64,000 nt of DNA from Megamonas funiformis (GTDB lineage: Bacteria; Bacillota; Negativicutes; Selenomonadales; Selenomonadaceae): contig NZ_CP048627.1 in assembly GCF_010669225.1 (NCBI RefSeq), forward strand, positions 1,191,292 to 1,255,291. Reading direction: 5' to 3'. The position numbers and the translations under genes were made by a program. Numbering within the stretch: position 1 is the stretch's first letter; every line of letters begins with the position of its first letter. Shown in pieces: positions 40,123 to 49,280 of the stretch. The notes under the pieces were generated by a model. It saw nothing but the letters and a program-made list of their open reading frames with translations. It did not search any database and had not been told where the DNA came from.

Positions 40123-40353
40123 ATGTTATTGACTATTTTGATGATTATAGATGCGTTAGTAGCAATTGGCTTGATTGCTTCTGTGCTTATGCAAGAAGGT
40201 AAGACTGCTGGCATGGGAAGTTTATCAGGACAAAATGAAACGGCTTTTAGTAGCAGTGCTCGCGGTATGGACGCATTAATGGCCCGTTTCACTGTGTTTT
40301 TTGCTGTACTGTTTATGATAATTACTTTAATCATAGCTAAAATGGTAGCATAA
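40123..40353 (+). CDS. secG: Preprotein translocase subunit SecG
   Basis: 76 residues with two membrane helices and the conserved loop LMQEGKTAGMGSLSG between them. GGGGAGGA (40110-40117) is the ribosome binding site for the ATG at 40123; the in-frame GTG at 40108 overlaps that site and is rejected. Completes the SecYEG channel. Start of a run with rnr and smpB, a gene order common in Firmicutes, though a terminator follows secG here. Confidence 0.95.
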   Translation: MLLTILMIIDALVAIGLIASVLMQEGKTAGMGSLSGQNETAFSSSARGMDALMARFTVFFAVLFMIITLIIAKMVA

Positions 40354-40361
40354 AAAACTAT

Positions 40362-40406
40362 TCTCTATCTATTTGAATTAATTTAAAGTAGATAGAGATT
40401 TTTTTT
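40362..40406 (+). terminator. Terminator after secG
   Basis: A 10-bp stem (40362-40371 with 40389-40398) and a run of T follow the stop codon by about 10 bases. Confidence 0.85.
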
Positions 40407-40476
40407 TATCAAATAGTGTAATATTTTATTTAATAAGTCATTTATAATAATATTTTAAAATTTAGGAGGTATTTTT

Positions 40477-41211
40477 ATGATTACTAGTGGTGCAGAGCCA
40501 TTTTTGTTACCTGGAGGTTCAAAGGGTGTATTATTGATACATGGATTTACAGGCTCGCCTTCTGAAATGATATTATTAGGAAATTATTTATACAGACAAG
40601 GTTATACTGTATTAGGTGTGCGCTTGGCTGGTCATGGTACAACTGTAGAAGAAATGGCTAATACTAATTGGCATGAATGGTATCATAGTGCATGTGATGG
40701 ATATCATTTATTGCGTGGCATTTGCAGTGAAATATCTGTAATTGGTCTATCTATGGGCGGTTTATTAGCTATGCGAATTGGCAGGGATTTTCCTGTGAAA
40801 AAAATAATTTCAATGTCTGCTCCTGTATATATAGCTAATGAACGCAATTTAAGATTTTTACCACCACTTGAAAAATCAGTGGGACGATATCAGCGTAAAA
40901 ATAGACGAGAATTACCTGAACTAGCTAAGAGATACAATGTATCTTATAATAAAATGCCACTTGTCTGTGTGCATCAATTATTAGAGATAATAGCCAAAAC
41001 AAAAGAAATTCTACCAGAAATTTCAAAACCAATTTTGATTGTTCAAAGTAAAAATGACCATACAGTAAAAGAAGAAAGTGGTCAATATATTTATGACCAT
41101 ATTGGTAGCAAGGATAAACAATTATTTAAATTGAATTTTTCAGGTCATTTAGTTACTTTAGATATTGAACATGATAAATTATTTAATAAAATAGAGAAAT
41201 TTTTGAAATAA
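40477..41211 (+). CDS. Carboxylesterase, alpha/beta hydrolase
   Basis: 244 residues. Nucleophile Ser92 in GLSMGG, oxyanion region HGFTG at 22-26, Asp in SKNDHTV and His in SGHLVTLD close to the C-terminus make a complete triad; this is the Est30-like short-chain esterase layout. Cytoplasmic, no signal. In Firmicutes this esterase is usually encoded between secG and rnr, as here. AGGAGG precedes the ATG. Confidence 0.92.
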   Translation: MITSGAEPFLLPGGSKGVLLIHGFTGSPSEMILLGNYLYRQGYTVLGVRLAGHGTTVEEMANTNWHEWYHSACDGYHLLRGICSEISVIGLSMGGLLAMRIGRDFPVKKIISMSAPVYIANERNLRFLPPLEKSVGRYQRKNRRELPELAKRYNVSYNKMPLVCVHQLLEIIAKTKEILPEISKPILIVQSKNDHTVKEESGQYIYDHIGSKDKQLFKLNFSGHLVTLDIEHDKLFNKIEKFLK

Positions 41212-41242
41212 ATTATTTAGAGATTAGATAGAGGATAAATTT

Positions 41243-43729
41243 ATGAGTTTACAAGAAAAAATAATGGAATATATGCAAACTAAAGCTAAAAGACCGATGA
41301 GTCCGGAAGATTTATTATATGCTTTGGCTTTAGAAGCAGATGAGATAAAGCAATTACCCTCTGTGATGGAAGAATTAGAGCGAAAAAATCTATTAATTCA
41401 AAATCGAAGCGGTCTATTTGGTTTACCAAAACATATGAATTTGGTTATAGGGAAAATGAGTATTACAGCTAAAGGATTTGGTTTTGTTATTCCAGATAAT
41501 GGGCTAGAAGAAGGTAAAGCTAAAGTTGATGATATTTTCATTCCTGCTGGTATGTTAAATTCAGCGATGAATAATGATAAGGTTTTAGTACGCATTACTA
41601 CTGAAAGAAGTAGTTTTACTAAGCGTGAAGGCGAAGTTATTCGTATATTAGAACGTGCTAATAATAAAGTTGTAGGTACATTTGAAAGCAGTAGAACTTT
41701 TGGTTTCGTAGTGCCCGATGATAGCCGTTTAAATCAAGATATTTTTATTGAAGGTCGCAATTTTAATGGGGCAAAAGTAGGCATGAAAGTAGTTGCTGAA
41801 ATCACTAAATGGCCGACAAAAAATCATAGTCCAGAAGGGAAAATTATAGAAGTTCTTGGGAAAATAGGTGCACCTGGTGTAGATATTTTATCAGTAATGC
41901 GTCAATATGATTTATCAGAGCAATTTCCTGTAGATGTACAAGAAGAAGCTAAACAGATTGAGCAAGTACCTAGTAAGGCAGAATGCAATAAACGCAAAGA
42001 CAGACGCCATTTACAAATAGTAACTATTGATGGTGAAGATGCCAAAGATTTAGATGATGGTGTTTATGCAGAAAAATTGCCAAATGGAAATTTTTTCTTA
42101 GGTGTGTATATTGCTGATGTTAGTTATTATGTAAAAGCTTTTTCACCTTTAGATAAAGAGGCATATAATCGCGGTACAAGTGTATATTTAGCAGATAGAG
42201 TTATTCCTATGTTGCCTGTAGAATTATCCAATGGTATCTGTAGTTTAAATGCTGGCGAAGATAGACTTTCCATGTGTGCAGAGATGGAAATTGACGCAAA
42301 TGGCTCTGTTATTAAATACGATATTTTCCCTACAGTTATTCATGTATATCGTCGATTAACGTATAAATTAGTAAATCGCATCTTAGTGGAAAAAGATGTG
42401 CAAATGATTGAGGACAATCAAGATATTTTGCCATTGTTGCATAATTTAGAAGCAGTATATAAAGTTTTAAATAAACGACGTCAAATGCGTGGTTCTATAG
42501 ATTTTGATATTCCTGAAGTTAAAGTAAAATTAAATGCTAAAGGTCAAGCTGTAGGTCTTGTAAAACGTGAGCATGGTTTGGGTGAATCTATCATTGAAGA
42601 ATGTATGTTAGTGGCGAATGAAACTGTAGCTGAATATATGGCTAAAAAAGAATTACCTTTTATTTATCGTGTGCATGAAGAGCCTGTAGAAGATAAAATG
42701 TTTGCCTTAAATGAATTATTGGCTAATTTTAATTTGCATTTAAATCGCAATACTGAAGGTGAAATTGAACCTAGAGCTGTTCAAGAAGTATTAAATTCTA
42801 TAAAAGGAAAGCCAGAAGAAAAAATTATTTCTGCTGTAGCTTTGCGCAGTATGCAACAAGCTAAATATAAAGCAGAAAATTTAGGGCATTTTGGCTTAGC
42901 TGCTAAATACTATACGCATTTTACTTCACCAATTAGACGTTATCCAGATTTAATCGTTCATCGTTTATTAAAAGAACAATTAAATGGAAAAATGACAGCA
43001 GAACGTCAAGAAAAATTGAAATCAAGATTACCTGAAGTGGCTACACATACATCTAAACAAGAGCGTGTGGCTACAGAAGCAGAACGTGAGACGACTTTAA
43101 TTAAAGAAATTGAATATATGGCTCGTTTCTTGGGTAATGAATTCCATGGTATTATCAGTGGTGTTACTGCTTTTGGTATTTTTGTAGAATTAGATAATGG
43201 CGTAGAAGGTTTAGTTCATGTATCTACTATGGTAAATGATTATTATGAATATATGGAGAAAGAATATGCACTCGTTGGCGAAATGACTAATTTCAGATAT
43301 CGTTTAGGTGATGAAGTAACTGTTATTTTGACAAGAGCAAGTATCAAAGAACGTTCTATTGATTTTATTTTAAAAGATAATGGTAAGATGCCACTTGTTT
43401 TTGAAGATGATATAATCGCTAAACCATTTTTTACAGAAATCAATAATAATGTGAAAAAAGATTTAAAGATTAAGGAAAATTTTTCTAAAGAAAATAAAGC
43501 AAGCAAAAAGCAAGCGGATAAATATAAACGCAAAAAACGTAAAGATAAAGAGCATAAAAAAATAGAGGAAAAAAGAAAGAAATCTATTGCAAAAATAGAA
43601 GGTAAGAAAAAAGATAACAAGAAAAGTGCTTTTTATGATAAAATTTATACGAAGAAAACTCGTAAAAAAAGTGGCACCAAAGAACGTGTGCGTGATAGAG
43701 TTTCAAAAGGCAAACGCCGTAAAAAATAA
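41243..43729 (+). CDS. rnr: Ribonuclease R
   Basis: 828 residues. N-terminal winged-helix and cold-shock RNA-binding domains (about 1-220), the RNB catalytic domain with the metal-binding DGEDAKDLDDGVYAE about residue 258, an S1 domain (about 628-710), then a very basic Lys/Arg-rich tail (about 730-828) as in E. coli RNase R. Processive 3'-5' degradation of structured RNA and, with SmpB-tmRNA, of non-stop mRNA. smpB follows by 30 bases. Confidence 0.97.
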   Translation: MSLQEKIMEYMQTKAKRPMSPEDLLYALALEADEIKQLPSVMEELERKNLLIQNRSGLFGLPKHMNLVIGKMSITAKGFGFVIPDNGLEEGKAKVDDIFIPAGMLNSAMNNDKVLVRITTERSSFTKREGEVIRILERANNKVVGTFESSRTFGFVVPDDSRLNQDIFIEGRNFNGAKVGMKVVAEITKWPTKNHSPEGKIIEVLGKIGAPGVDILSVMRQYDLSEQFPVDVQEEAKQIEQVPSKAECNKRKDRRHLQIVTIDGEDAKDLDDGVYAEKLPNGNFFLGVYIADVSYYVKAFSPLDKEAYNRGTSVYLADRVIPMLPVELSNGICSLNAGEDRLSMCAEMEIDANGSVIKYDIFPTVIHVYRRLTYKLVNRILVEKDVQMIEDNQDILPLLHNLEAVYKVLNKRRQMRGSIDFDIPEVKVKLNAKGQAVGLVKREHGLGESIIEECMLVANETVAEYMAKKELPFIYRVHEEPVEDKMFALNELLANFNLHLNRNTEGEIEPRAVQEVLNSIKGKPEEKIISAVALRSMQQAKYKAENLGHFGLAAKYYTHFTSPIRRYPDLIVHRLLKEQLNGKMTAERQEKLKSRLPEVATHTSKQERVATEAERETTLIKEIEYMARFLGNEFHGIISGVTAFGIFVELDNGVEGLVHVSTMVNDYYEYMEKEYALVGEMTNFRYRLGDEVTVILTRASIKERSIDFILKDNGKMPLVFEDDIIAKPFFTEINNNVKKDLKIKENFSKENKASKKQADKYKRKKRKDKEHKKIEEKRKKSIAKIEGKKKDNKKSAFYDKIYTKKTRKKSGTKERVRDRVSKGKRRKK

Positions 43730-43759
43730 ATATTTTAGACAATAAGTAAGGTTGATTTT

Positions 43760-44233
43760 ATGGGAAAGAAAAATGCAAGTGTAAAAATTGTTTGTGAAAA
43801 TAGAAAGGCTCGTCATGATTATTTTATTCATGAAACATATGAAGCTGGGATTGTTTTAGTAGGTACAGAAGTTAAATCTCTTCGTGCTGGCAAAGCTAAT
43901 TTAAAAGATAGCTTTGCTAAAATCAAAAACAATGAAATCTTTTTGGATAATATGCATATCAGTCCTTATGAACAGGGCAATATTTTCAATCATGATCCAC
44001 TTCGTGCTAGAAAATTACTGATGCATAAAATAGAAATAGTAAAATTATCCAGTAAGATCAAAGAAAAAGGTTTTACATTAGTACCATTAAAAGTTTATTT
44101 TAGCAAAGGTAGAGCAAAAGTGGCTTTAGGTCTTGCTACTGGTAAGAAAAATTATGATAAACGTCAAGCTTTGGCAGAAAAAGCTGCAAAACGTGATGTT
44201 GAACGTGCATTGAAAGAACGTCAAAAATATTAA
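43760..44233 (+). CDS. smpB: SsrA-binding protein SmpB
   Basis: 157 residues. [28 protein letters not shown] with the typical [15 protein letters not shown] and the C-terminal basic tail ([20 protein letters not shown]) that enters the ribosomal channel. It delivers tmRNA to stalled ribosomes. The ssrA gene was not recognised in the window. Confidence 0.97.
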   Translation: MGKKNASVKIVCENRKARHDYFIHETYEAGIVLVGTEVKSLRAGKANLKDSFAKIKNNEIFLDNMHISPYEQGNIFNHDPLRARKLLMHKIEIVKLSSKIKEKGFTLVPLKVYFSKGRAKVALGLATGKKNYDKRQALAEKAAKRDVERALKERQKY

Positions 44234-44265
44234 ATATAGCTAAGTGAGATGGTGATTAATTATTT

Positions 44266-45300
44266 ATGTGGGAAAAGATAAAATCTATATTAACTACTAC
44301 TAAGTATCAAGTTAGAATTGGCTTGGCTGTAGTATTAATATTTTTAGGCGGATATAATTTATTTTTCATCGGCGATGATGAAGGACATGGCGATAATATT
44401 TCTATAAAAATAGAAAGTGGCATGTCTACAGAAGAAATTGCTCAAAATTTGCAAGAACATGCTATAATAAACAATGGTCTTGGTTTTCGCATTTTAGCTC
44501 GTTTGGAAGGTAAGGATACTCAATTTAAAGAAGGTATTTATTATTTTCGTGTGGGTATGAATATAAATTCTGTTCTTGATAGATTGGTTCAAGGGCCAGA
44601 AAATCAAGTAGTTAGAATAACTATTCCAGAAGGCTTCACTGTAGAAGATATTGCTAATTTATTAGAAAAAGAAAATTTGACTACAAAAGAGGAATTTTGC
44701 AAAGTAGCAAAAGATTATACTCCATATGATTATATGAAGGAGGCTACAGAAAATAAGGATATCAAATATGCTGTAGAGGGTTTTTTATTTCCTGATACTT
44801 ACGATATTGATAGGTCTTATGGTGCAAAACAAATCATGCAAATCATGGTAGATAATTTTGACCATAGGTTAAATAGTGAAATGCGTGAACGTGCTAAAGA
44901 GGAAAATTTATCTATTTTTGAATTGGTAACTATGGCATCTTTGGTGGAAAAAGAAGCTAAATTTGCAGAAGATAGACCAATTATCGCTGATGTATTTTTC
45001 AAACGACTAGAAAATCATATGATGTTACAATCTGATGCGACTATTCAATATGCTTTAGATGAACATAAGGAAGAATTTAGCATTGAAGATACAAAACTAG
45101 ATTCTCCATATAATACGTATCAACATGAAGGATTGACTCCAGGGCCAATTGGAAATCCTGGTCTTGCTTCTATTGAAGCTGTATTATATCCAGCAACTAC
45201 AGATTATTTGTATTTTGTGGCAGATAGTGAAGGTCATAATCATTATAGTGTAACGTATGATGAACATTTAAAAGTTATTGAAGAAATATATGGTGAATAA
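44266..45300 (+). CDS. mltG: Endolytic murein transglycosylase MltG
   Basis: 344 residues. One N-terminal membrane helix (about 16-35), a LysM-like subdomain and the YceG catalytic domain with the catalytic Glu in ASLVEKEAK, followed by SDATIQYAL and YNTYQHEGLTPGPIGNPG. Cuts nascent glycan strands and sets their length. In B. subtilis its orthologue is followed by trmR and trhP as seen here. Confidence 0.95.
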   Translation: MWEKIKSILTTTKYQVRIGLAVVLIFLGGYNLFFIGDDEGHGDNISIKIESGMSTEEIAQNLQEHAIINNGLGFRILARLEGKDTQFKEGIYYFRVGMNINSVLDRLVQGPENQVVRITIPEGFTVEDIANLLEKENLTTKEEFCKVAKDYTPYDYMKEATENKDIKYAVEGFLFPDTYDIDRSYGAKQIMQIMVDNFDHRLNSEMRERAKEENLSIFELVTMASLVEKEAKFAEDRPIIADVFFKRLENHMMLQSDATIQYALDEHKEEFSIEDTKLDSPYNTYQHEGLTPGPIGNPGLASIEAVLYPATTDYLYFVADSEGHNHYSVTYDEHLKVIEEIYGE

Positions 45301-45324
45301 ATAATAAGTAAGAGGAATTAAAAC

Positions 45325-45927
45325 GTGGAAGCTTTATTTAAGCAAATGGAAGATTTTGCGAAAGAAAATAAAGTACCAATTATCAATGAAAATGGTAGAA
45401 AGGTTTTTATTGAGATAATAAAAAAATATAAGCCACAAAGAGTTTTGGAAATTGGTACTGCGATAGGTTATTCTGCATTATTAACTACTTATTATGGTGC
45501 AGAAAATGCAAAGATTATTTCTTTGGAATTAGATGAAGAACGCGCAAAACAGGCTCAAGATTTTATAAATCAATCTGCATATAGAGAACAGATTAAAATT
45601 ATTTTAGGTGATGCCGCTAAAAATATAGAAAAACTAGATAAAAATTATAAATTTGATATGGTTTTTATCGATGCAGCGAAAGGACAATATCCTGATTATT
45701 TGCAGAAAGTATTACCATTATTAGCTGATGATGGCATTATTTTAGCTGATAATGTATTATTTCGCGGTTATGTAATGAGTGAAGAAAAGCCACCTCGCCG
45801 ATATAAGACGATTGTAAAAAGATTGCGTGAATATATTGCTATGGTAAGTGATACAGATAAATTTACAACAGAGATTTTTGAAAATGGCGATGGTTTGGCT
45901 TTAACTAAAAGATTGAAAACTAATTAA
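45325..45927 (+). CDS. trmR: tRNA 5-hydroxyuridine methyltransferase TrmR (O-methyltransferase family 3)
   Basis: 200 residues, GTG start preceded by AAGAGG. SAM-binding VLEIGTAIGYSAL near residue 39 and the metal-site FDMVFIDAAKGQYPDY and ILADNVLF motifs match class I O-methyltransferases of the YrrM type. Position between mltG and trhP points to TrmR, which turns ho5U34 of tRNA into mo5U. Family sure; the tRNA role rests on synteny. Confidence 0.85.
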   Translation: MEALFKQMEDFAKENKVPIINENGRKVFIEIIKKYKPQRVLEIGTAIGYSALLTTYYGAENAKIISLELDEERAKQAQDFINQSAYREQIKIILGDAAKNIEKLDKNYKFDMVFIDAAKGQYPDYLQKVLPLLADDGIILADNVLFRGYVMSEEKPPRRYKTIVKRLREYIAMVSDTDKFTTEIFENGDGLALTKRLKTN

Positions 45928-45942
45928 TTATTTGGAGGAACA

Positions 45943-47187
45943 ATGCAAAATACAATAAAAAAACCTGAATTATTAGCACCAGCAGGAAATTTAGAAAAAT
46001 TGAAAATGGCTATTTTATATGGAGCAGATGCTGTATATCTTGGCGGAAAACGCTTTGGGCTTCGTGCTTATGGCGGTAATTTTTCTAAAGAAGAAATGAT
46101 TGAAGGCGTCAAATTTGCTCATGAACGTGGTAGAAAAGTTTATGTAACAGCAAATATTTTTCCGCATAATAATGATATAAATGAGATTTTACCATATCTA
46201 CAAGAATTGGTAGAAGTTGGTGTTGATGCTGTTTTAGTATCTGATATCGGTTTATTCATGCTCATTAAAAATGAAGTGCCAAATCTTGAAGTTCATATCA
46301 GTACACAGGCTAATAATACAAACTGGAGAGCTGTTAAAGCATGGCAAGATTTAGGAGCAGAACGTGTTGTATTAGCTCGTGAACTTTCTTTTGCTGAGAT
46401 AAAAGAAATTCGTGAAAAAACTGATGTGGAATTAGAAATGTTTGTACATGGTGCAATGTGTATTTCTTATTCTGGTCGTTGCTTAATCAGTAATTATTTA
46501 ACAGGTAGAGATTCTAATCGTGGAGCATGTACTCAACCTTGCCGTTGGAAATATAATTTAACTGAAGAAAAACGTCCTGGTCAATTTTTCCCTGTAACTG
46601 AAGATGAAAATGGAACATATTTCTTTAATTCTAAAGATATGTGTTTACTTCCTTATCTAAAAGATATCATCGAATGTGGTGTAGATAGCTTAAAAATTGA
46701 AGGTCGCATGAAATCTATTCATTATGTAGCTAGTGTAGTAAGTGCATACCGTCATGCTATCGATAGTTATTTTGAAAATCCAGAAGAATTCACGATTAAA
46801 CAAGAATGGATAGATGAATTAAATAAAGTTTCTCATCGTGAATATACAAGTGGTTTCTCTTATCATAAAACTTCTTGTGATGATCAAATTTACAACACAA
46901 CATCTTATGAACATACATCTGATTTTGTAGGCTTAGTACTTGATTATGATGAAGAAACTAAAATTGCTACTATACAGCAACGTAATCATTTAACAGTTGG
47001 ACAAGAAATAGAATTCTTCCAGCCTGATGCACCTTTATTTAAACAAACTATTACAGAAATGTTTAATGATGAAGGTATTTCCATAGAAGTAGCACCACAT
47101 CCACAACAGATTATTACTATGAAAATGGATAAACCTGTTGTGCCATATACAATTTTAAGACGTGATGTAGTTGCTGAAGAAAATTAA
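45943..47187 (+). CDS. trhP: Peptidase U32-type tRNA uridine-34 hydroxylase TrhP
   Basis: 414 residues. PELLAPAGNLEKLKMAILYGADAVYLGG begins the U32 TIM-like domain; the Cys cluster YSGRCLISNYLTGRDSNRGACTQPCRW binds the iron-sulfur cluster, with a further Cys in SKDMCLLPY; a C-terminal beta domain closes it. Although named peptidases, these proteins hydroxylate tRNA U34 using prephenate-derived chemistry. Sixteen bases after trmR, which acts next on the same base. Its terminator is split by an IS remnant. Confidence 0.9.
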   Translation: MQNTIKKPELLAPAGNLEKLKMAILYGADAVYLGGKRFGLRAYGGNFSKEEMIEGVKFAHERGRKVYVTANIFPHNNDINEILPYLQELVEVGVDAVLVSDIGLFMLIKNEVPNLEVHISTQANNTNWRAVKAWQDLGAERVVLARELSFAEIKEIREKTDVELEMFVHGAMCISYSGRCLISNYLTGRDSNRGACTQPCRWKYNLTEEKRPGQFFPVTEDENGTYFFNSKDMCLLPYLKDIIECGVDSLKIEGRMKSIHYVASVVSAYRHAIDSYFENPEEFTIKQEWIDELNKVSHREYTSGFSYHKTSCDDQIYNTTSYEHTSDFVGLVLDYDEETKIATIQQRNHLTVGQEIEFFQPDAPLFKQTITEMFNDEGISIEVAPHPQQIITMKMDKPVVPYTILRRDVVAEEN

Positions 47188-47207
47188 ATAAAAAAAGCGT
47201 TATAATC

Positions 47208-47258
47208 TGAACTGCACCCCAAAAGTTGTTTTTTGTCCAACTTTTGGGGTGCAGTTCA
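47208..47258. repeat. Back-to-back IS ends forming a 21-bp palindrome
   Basis: TGAACTGCACCCCAAAAGTTG, 9-base spacer, and its exact complement (47238-47258). This looks like left and right ends of an IS fused after loss of its interior, or an IS end duplicated in inverse orientation. Confidence 0.7.
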
Positions 47259-47261
47259 ATT

Positions 47262-47508
47262 ATTAAAAGAAAAAGGCATTATCCAAAGCATGAGCCGAAA
47301 AGGCAATTGCTTAGATAATGCCGTAATAGAAAATTTCTTTGGTTTACTAAAAAGCGAATTATTCTATTTAAAAAAATTCAAATCCGTTGAAGATTTTATA
47401 AAAGAGTTAAAATCTTATATAAAATATTATAATACAAAACGGATAAAGATAAAACTAAAAGGACTTAGTCCTGTAGAATACAGAATTAAGTTTCAATTAG
47501 TAGCCTAA
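47262..47508 (+). pseudogene. IS3-family OrfB transposase, C-terminal fragment
   Basis: About 82 residues from the end of an rve-type integrase core: GNCLDNAVIENFFGLLK carries the last catalytic Glu and the tail YYNTKRIKIKLKGLSPVEYR is typical of the IS150/IS3 group. The first two catalytic Asp residues and OrfA are missing. The frame runs back into the palindromic IS ends, so any start there is artefactual. Confidence 0.82.
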
Positions 47509-47555
47509 TTAATATGTCCAATATTTTGGGTGCACATCAGATTATAACGCTTTTT

Positions 47556-47885
47556 TTATTGAGATAGTTTCATTTGATAAGCTTCGCCCCAAGTTTTCAT
47601 TGCTTCTAGAATAGGTTTTAAACTAATACCTGTTTCGGTTAAAGTGTATTCAACACGCGGAGGAACTTCAGCATATACTGTTCGATAAATAAGACCGTTT
47701 TTTTCCATATCTCTTAATTGAGTTGTTAACACTTTTTGAGAAATATTTCCTAGAGATTTTTTTAATTCACCAAATCTTTTTGTTCCCGAAGCCAAATCAC
47801 GTAAAATTAATACTTTCCATTTATCACCTATTAACATAAGTGTTGTTTCTACAGGACATTGGGGTAAATTTTTTGTTTTTAGCAT
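47556..47885 (-). CDS. HxlR family transcriptional regulator
   Basis: 109 residues from ATG 47885. LPQCPVETTLMLIGDKWKVLILRDL, RFGELKKSLGNISQKVLTTQLRDME and the wing YTLTETG are the HxlR winged-helix signature, with a conserved N-terminal Cys that in relatives senses redox or aldehyde stress. A 21-codon upstream extension is rejected. It is divergent from the interrupted pyridoxamine-oxidase-like gene, its likely target. Confidence 0.9.
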   Translation of the reverse strand: MLKTKNLPQCPVETTLMLIGDKWKVLILRDLASGTKRFGELKKSLGNISQKVLTTQLRDMEKNGLIYRTVYAEVPPRVEYTLTETGISLKPILEAMKTWGEAYQMKLSQ

Positions 47886-48119
47886 AATATGTTCACCATT
47901 TCTAGATAAATTATTATTTATTATATAAATGAAAATTAAGAAAGTCAATTTATGAATTAAATTTAAAAATTTTTATCTATAAAAAATCCTATAGTTTATA
48001 TAATTGTTACTTAGAGGTAACTAAATAACAAAAAAGTGCTTACTTTACAGCTATATATCGCAAGTATAAAATAGGTTTTATAAAAATAAGAAATGAAAAT
48101 TTTCTAGGAGGTCTTTATA

Positions 48120-48515
48120 ATGAAAAAAGTAATTGAATTTTTACAACAAAATCCTGTACAATATCTTGCCACAGTTGGTAGAGACGGCAAAGCAAAATGT
48201 AGACCATTTATGTTTGTTTTAGCAAAAGATAATAAACTTTGATTTAGTACAAATAATACTAAAGATGTTTATAAAGATATGCAAAAAAATCCATATATTG
48301 AAATATCTATTGCTTCTCCTCAATATGCATGGCTTCGTTTAAATGGAAAAGTTGTTTTTGAAGAAAATAAGGAAATAAAAGAAGCTTATATGAATAATCC
48401 TATTATTAAAAGTCAATATAAAACAGCTGATAATCCTATTTTTAAAGTATTTTATCTAGAAAATCCTCATGGCACAATAGCTGATTTTTCTGGTAAAGAA
48501 CCATATGTTTTTTGA
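48120..48515 (+). pseudogene. Pyridoxamine 5'-phosphate oxidase-like protein gene with in-frame TGA
   Basis: An ATG with an excellent AGGAGG begins MKKVIEFLQQNPVQYLATVGRDGKAKCRPF, the start of small FMN-binding split-barrel proteins. Codon 41 is TGA (48240-48242) where the family has Trp (KL-W-FSTNN); the frame then continues undamaged to codon 131. A single TGG to TGA change explains it. The rest shows no decay, so the nonsense change is recent, or the stop is partly read through. Probably a flavin reductase or stress protein controlled by HxlR. Confidence 0.85.
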
Positions 48516-48520
48516 GTAAA

Positions 48521-48554
48521 AAAAGCAAGATACTAAGTAATATATCTTGCTTTT
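48521..48554. terminator. Bidirectional terminator
   Basis: A 12-bp perfect stem AAAAGCAAGATA/TATCTTGCTTTT between the convergent oxidase pseudogene and thiN. Confidence 0.85.
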
Positions 48555-48569
48555 CTATTAATATAATTT

Positions 48570-49280
48570 TTATTCAAAGTATAGATATACACCTAATATA
48601 CCTTGTTTTTGGGATATCCAGATGGTATTTTCTTTATTATTTACTTCATTACTTACAGCATAAGGTAAATTATTATTGAGCATGACTTGGTCAAGTGGCC
48701 AATATACACCATTGATGCTAACACCGCTACAAGTGCCACCTAAAGGAAGTAGTGAGATGGCTTTTGGTGTTTGTTTGAGATTTAGGGTTAGATGTTCTTC
48801 ATTATGTAAAAAGAATAAAATTTCTTTTTCATCAGCAATACAACCACAAAAATTTTTATTTAACATGCCATTAAAACTAAATATAGTGCTAAAAGCATGG
48901 TCAAAACGTCCGCCCCATGCACCTGTTAAAATGACAGTTGAAGCTGGATATTTATCATCAATTATTTGAAGTGCTAATTGCGTATCAGTAACATCTTTTT
49001 TTGTAGGAACTTTTGTTATAGTAACATCATTATCTACAGCCCATTGCCATGCTTCAGAAGTAGCACTATCACCATCACCAATTAATTGAAGTGGTTTGAT
49101 ATCAGCTTCTTTACATATATCTATGCCATGGTCAGCACAAAAAATATTTTTATTTTCACAGATGGATTTTAACCACTGTACATCAGGTGGATTACCTCCA
49201 CTTATTAGTACTGTTTGATTTTTAGGTAATTCATAACTAAATTTTGCTATTAGTTGAGGAAGTTCTAAGATATTATTCAT
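48570..49280 (-). CDS. thiN: Thiamine diphosphokinase
   Basis: 236 residues from the ATG at 49280, which has AGAGG 9 bases before it; a longer upstream frame overlaps the AraC gene and is rejected. Motifs: DHGIDI, IGDGDSA (Mg-binding), KDVTDTQLAL and GAWGGRFDHAFS match thiamine pyrophosphokinase. Makes thiamine diphosphate from thiamine and ATP. Overlaps the end of the AraC gene by 8 bases, implying cotranscription and coupling. Confidence 0.9.
   Translation of the reverse strand: MNNILELPQLIAKFSYELPKNQTVLISGGNPPDVQWLKSICENKNIFCADHGIDICKEADIKPLQLIGDGDSATSEAWQWAVDNDVTITKVPTKKDVTDTQLALQIIDDKYPASTVILTGAWGGRFDHAFSTIFSFNGMLNKNFCGCIADEKEILFFLHNEEHLTLNLKQTPKAISLLPLGGTCSGVSINGVYWPLDQVMLNNNLPYAVSNEVNNKENTIWISQKQGILGVYLYFE

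Larger units (their letters stand above)
47208..47539 (+). mobile_element. IS3-family insertion sequence remnant
   Basis: Begins TGAACTGCACCC and ends GGGTGCACATCA, imperfect terminal inverted repeats of IS3-family type (TG...CA). The interior retains only the C-terminal third of the OrfB transposase plus a second pair of IS ends. No direct 3-bp target duplication is visible. It is non-autonomous. Confidence 0.75.
47190..47557. repeat. Bidirectional terminator whose two arms are separated by an IS remnant
   Basis: AAAAAAAGCGTTATAATCTGA (47190-47210) and its exact 21-base complement (47537-47557) flank the transposase fragment. The right arm's T7 overlaps the hxlR stop codon and the left arm is 2 bases past the trhP stop, the geometry of a normal terminator between convergent genes with about 330 bases inserted in its loop. 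Confidence 0.75.

Noticed and set aside
43243-43620. 125-residue hydrophobic-looking frame antisense to rnr
   Set aside because: Leu/Phe/Ser-rich translation is the complement of the Lys-rich RNase R tail.
47233-47508. Complete small IS gene starting at TTG 47233
   Set aside because: The first codons are translated from the palindromic IS ends; only the transposase C-terminus is genuine.
48279-48515. Independent 78-residue gene
   Set aside because: It is the part of the PNPOx-like gene after the internal TGA; no ribosome binding site.
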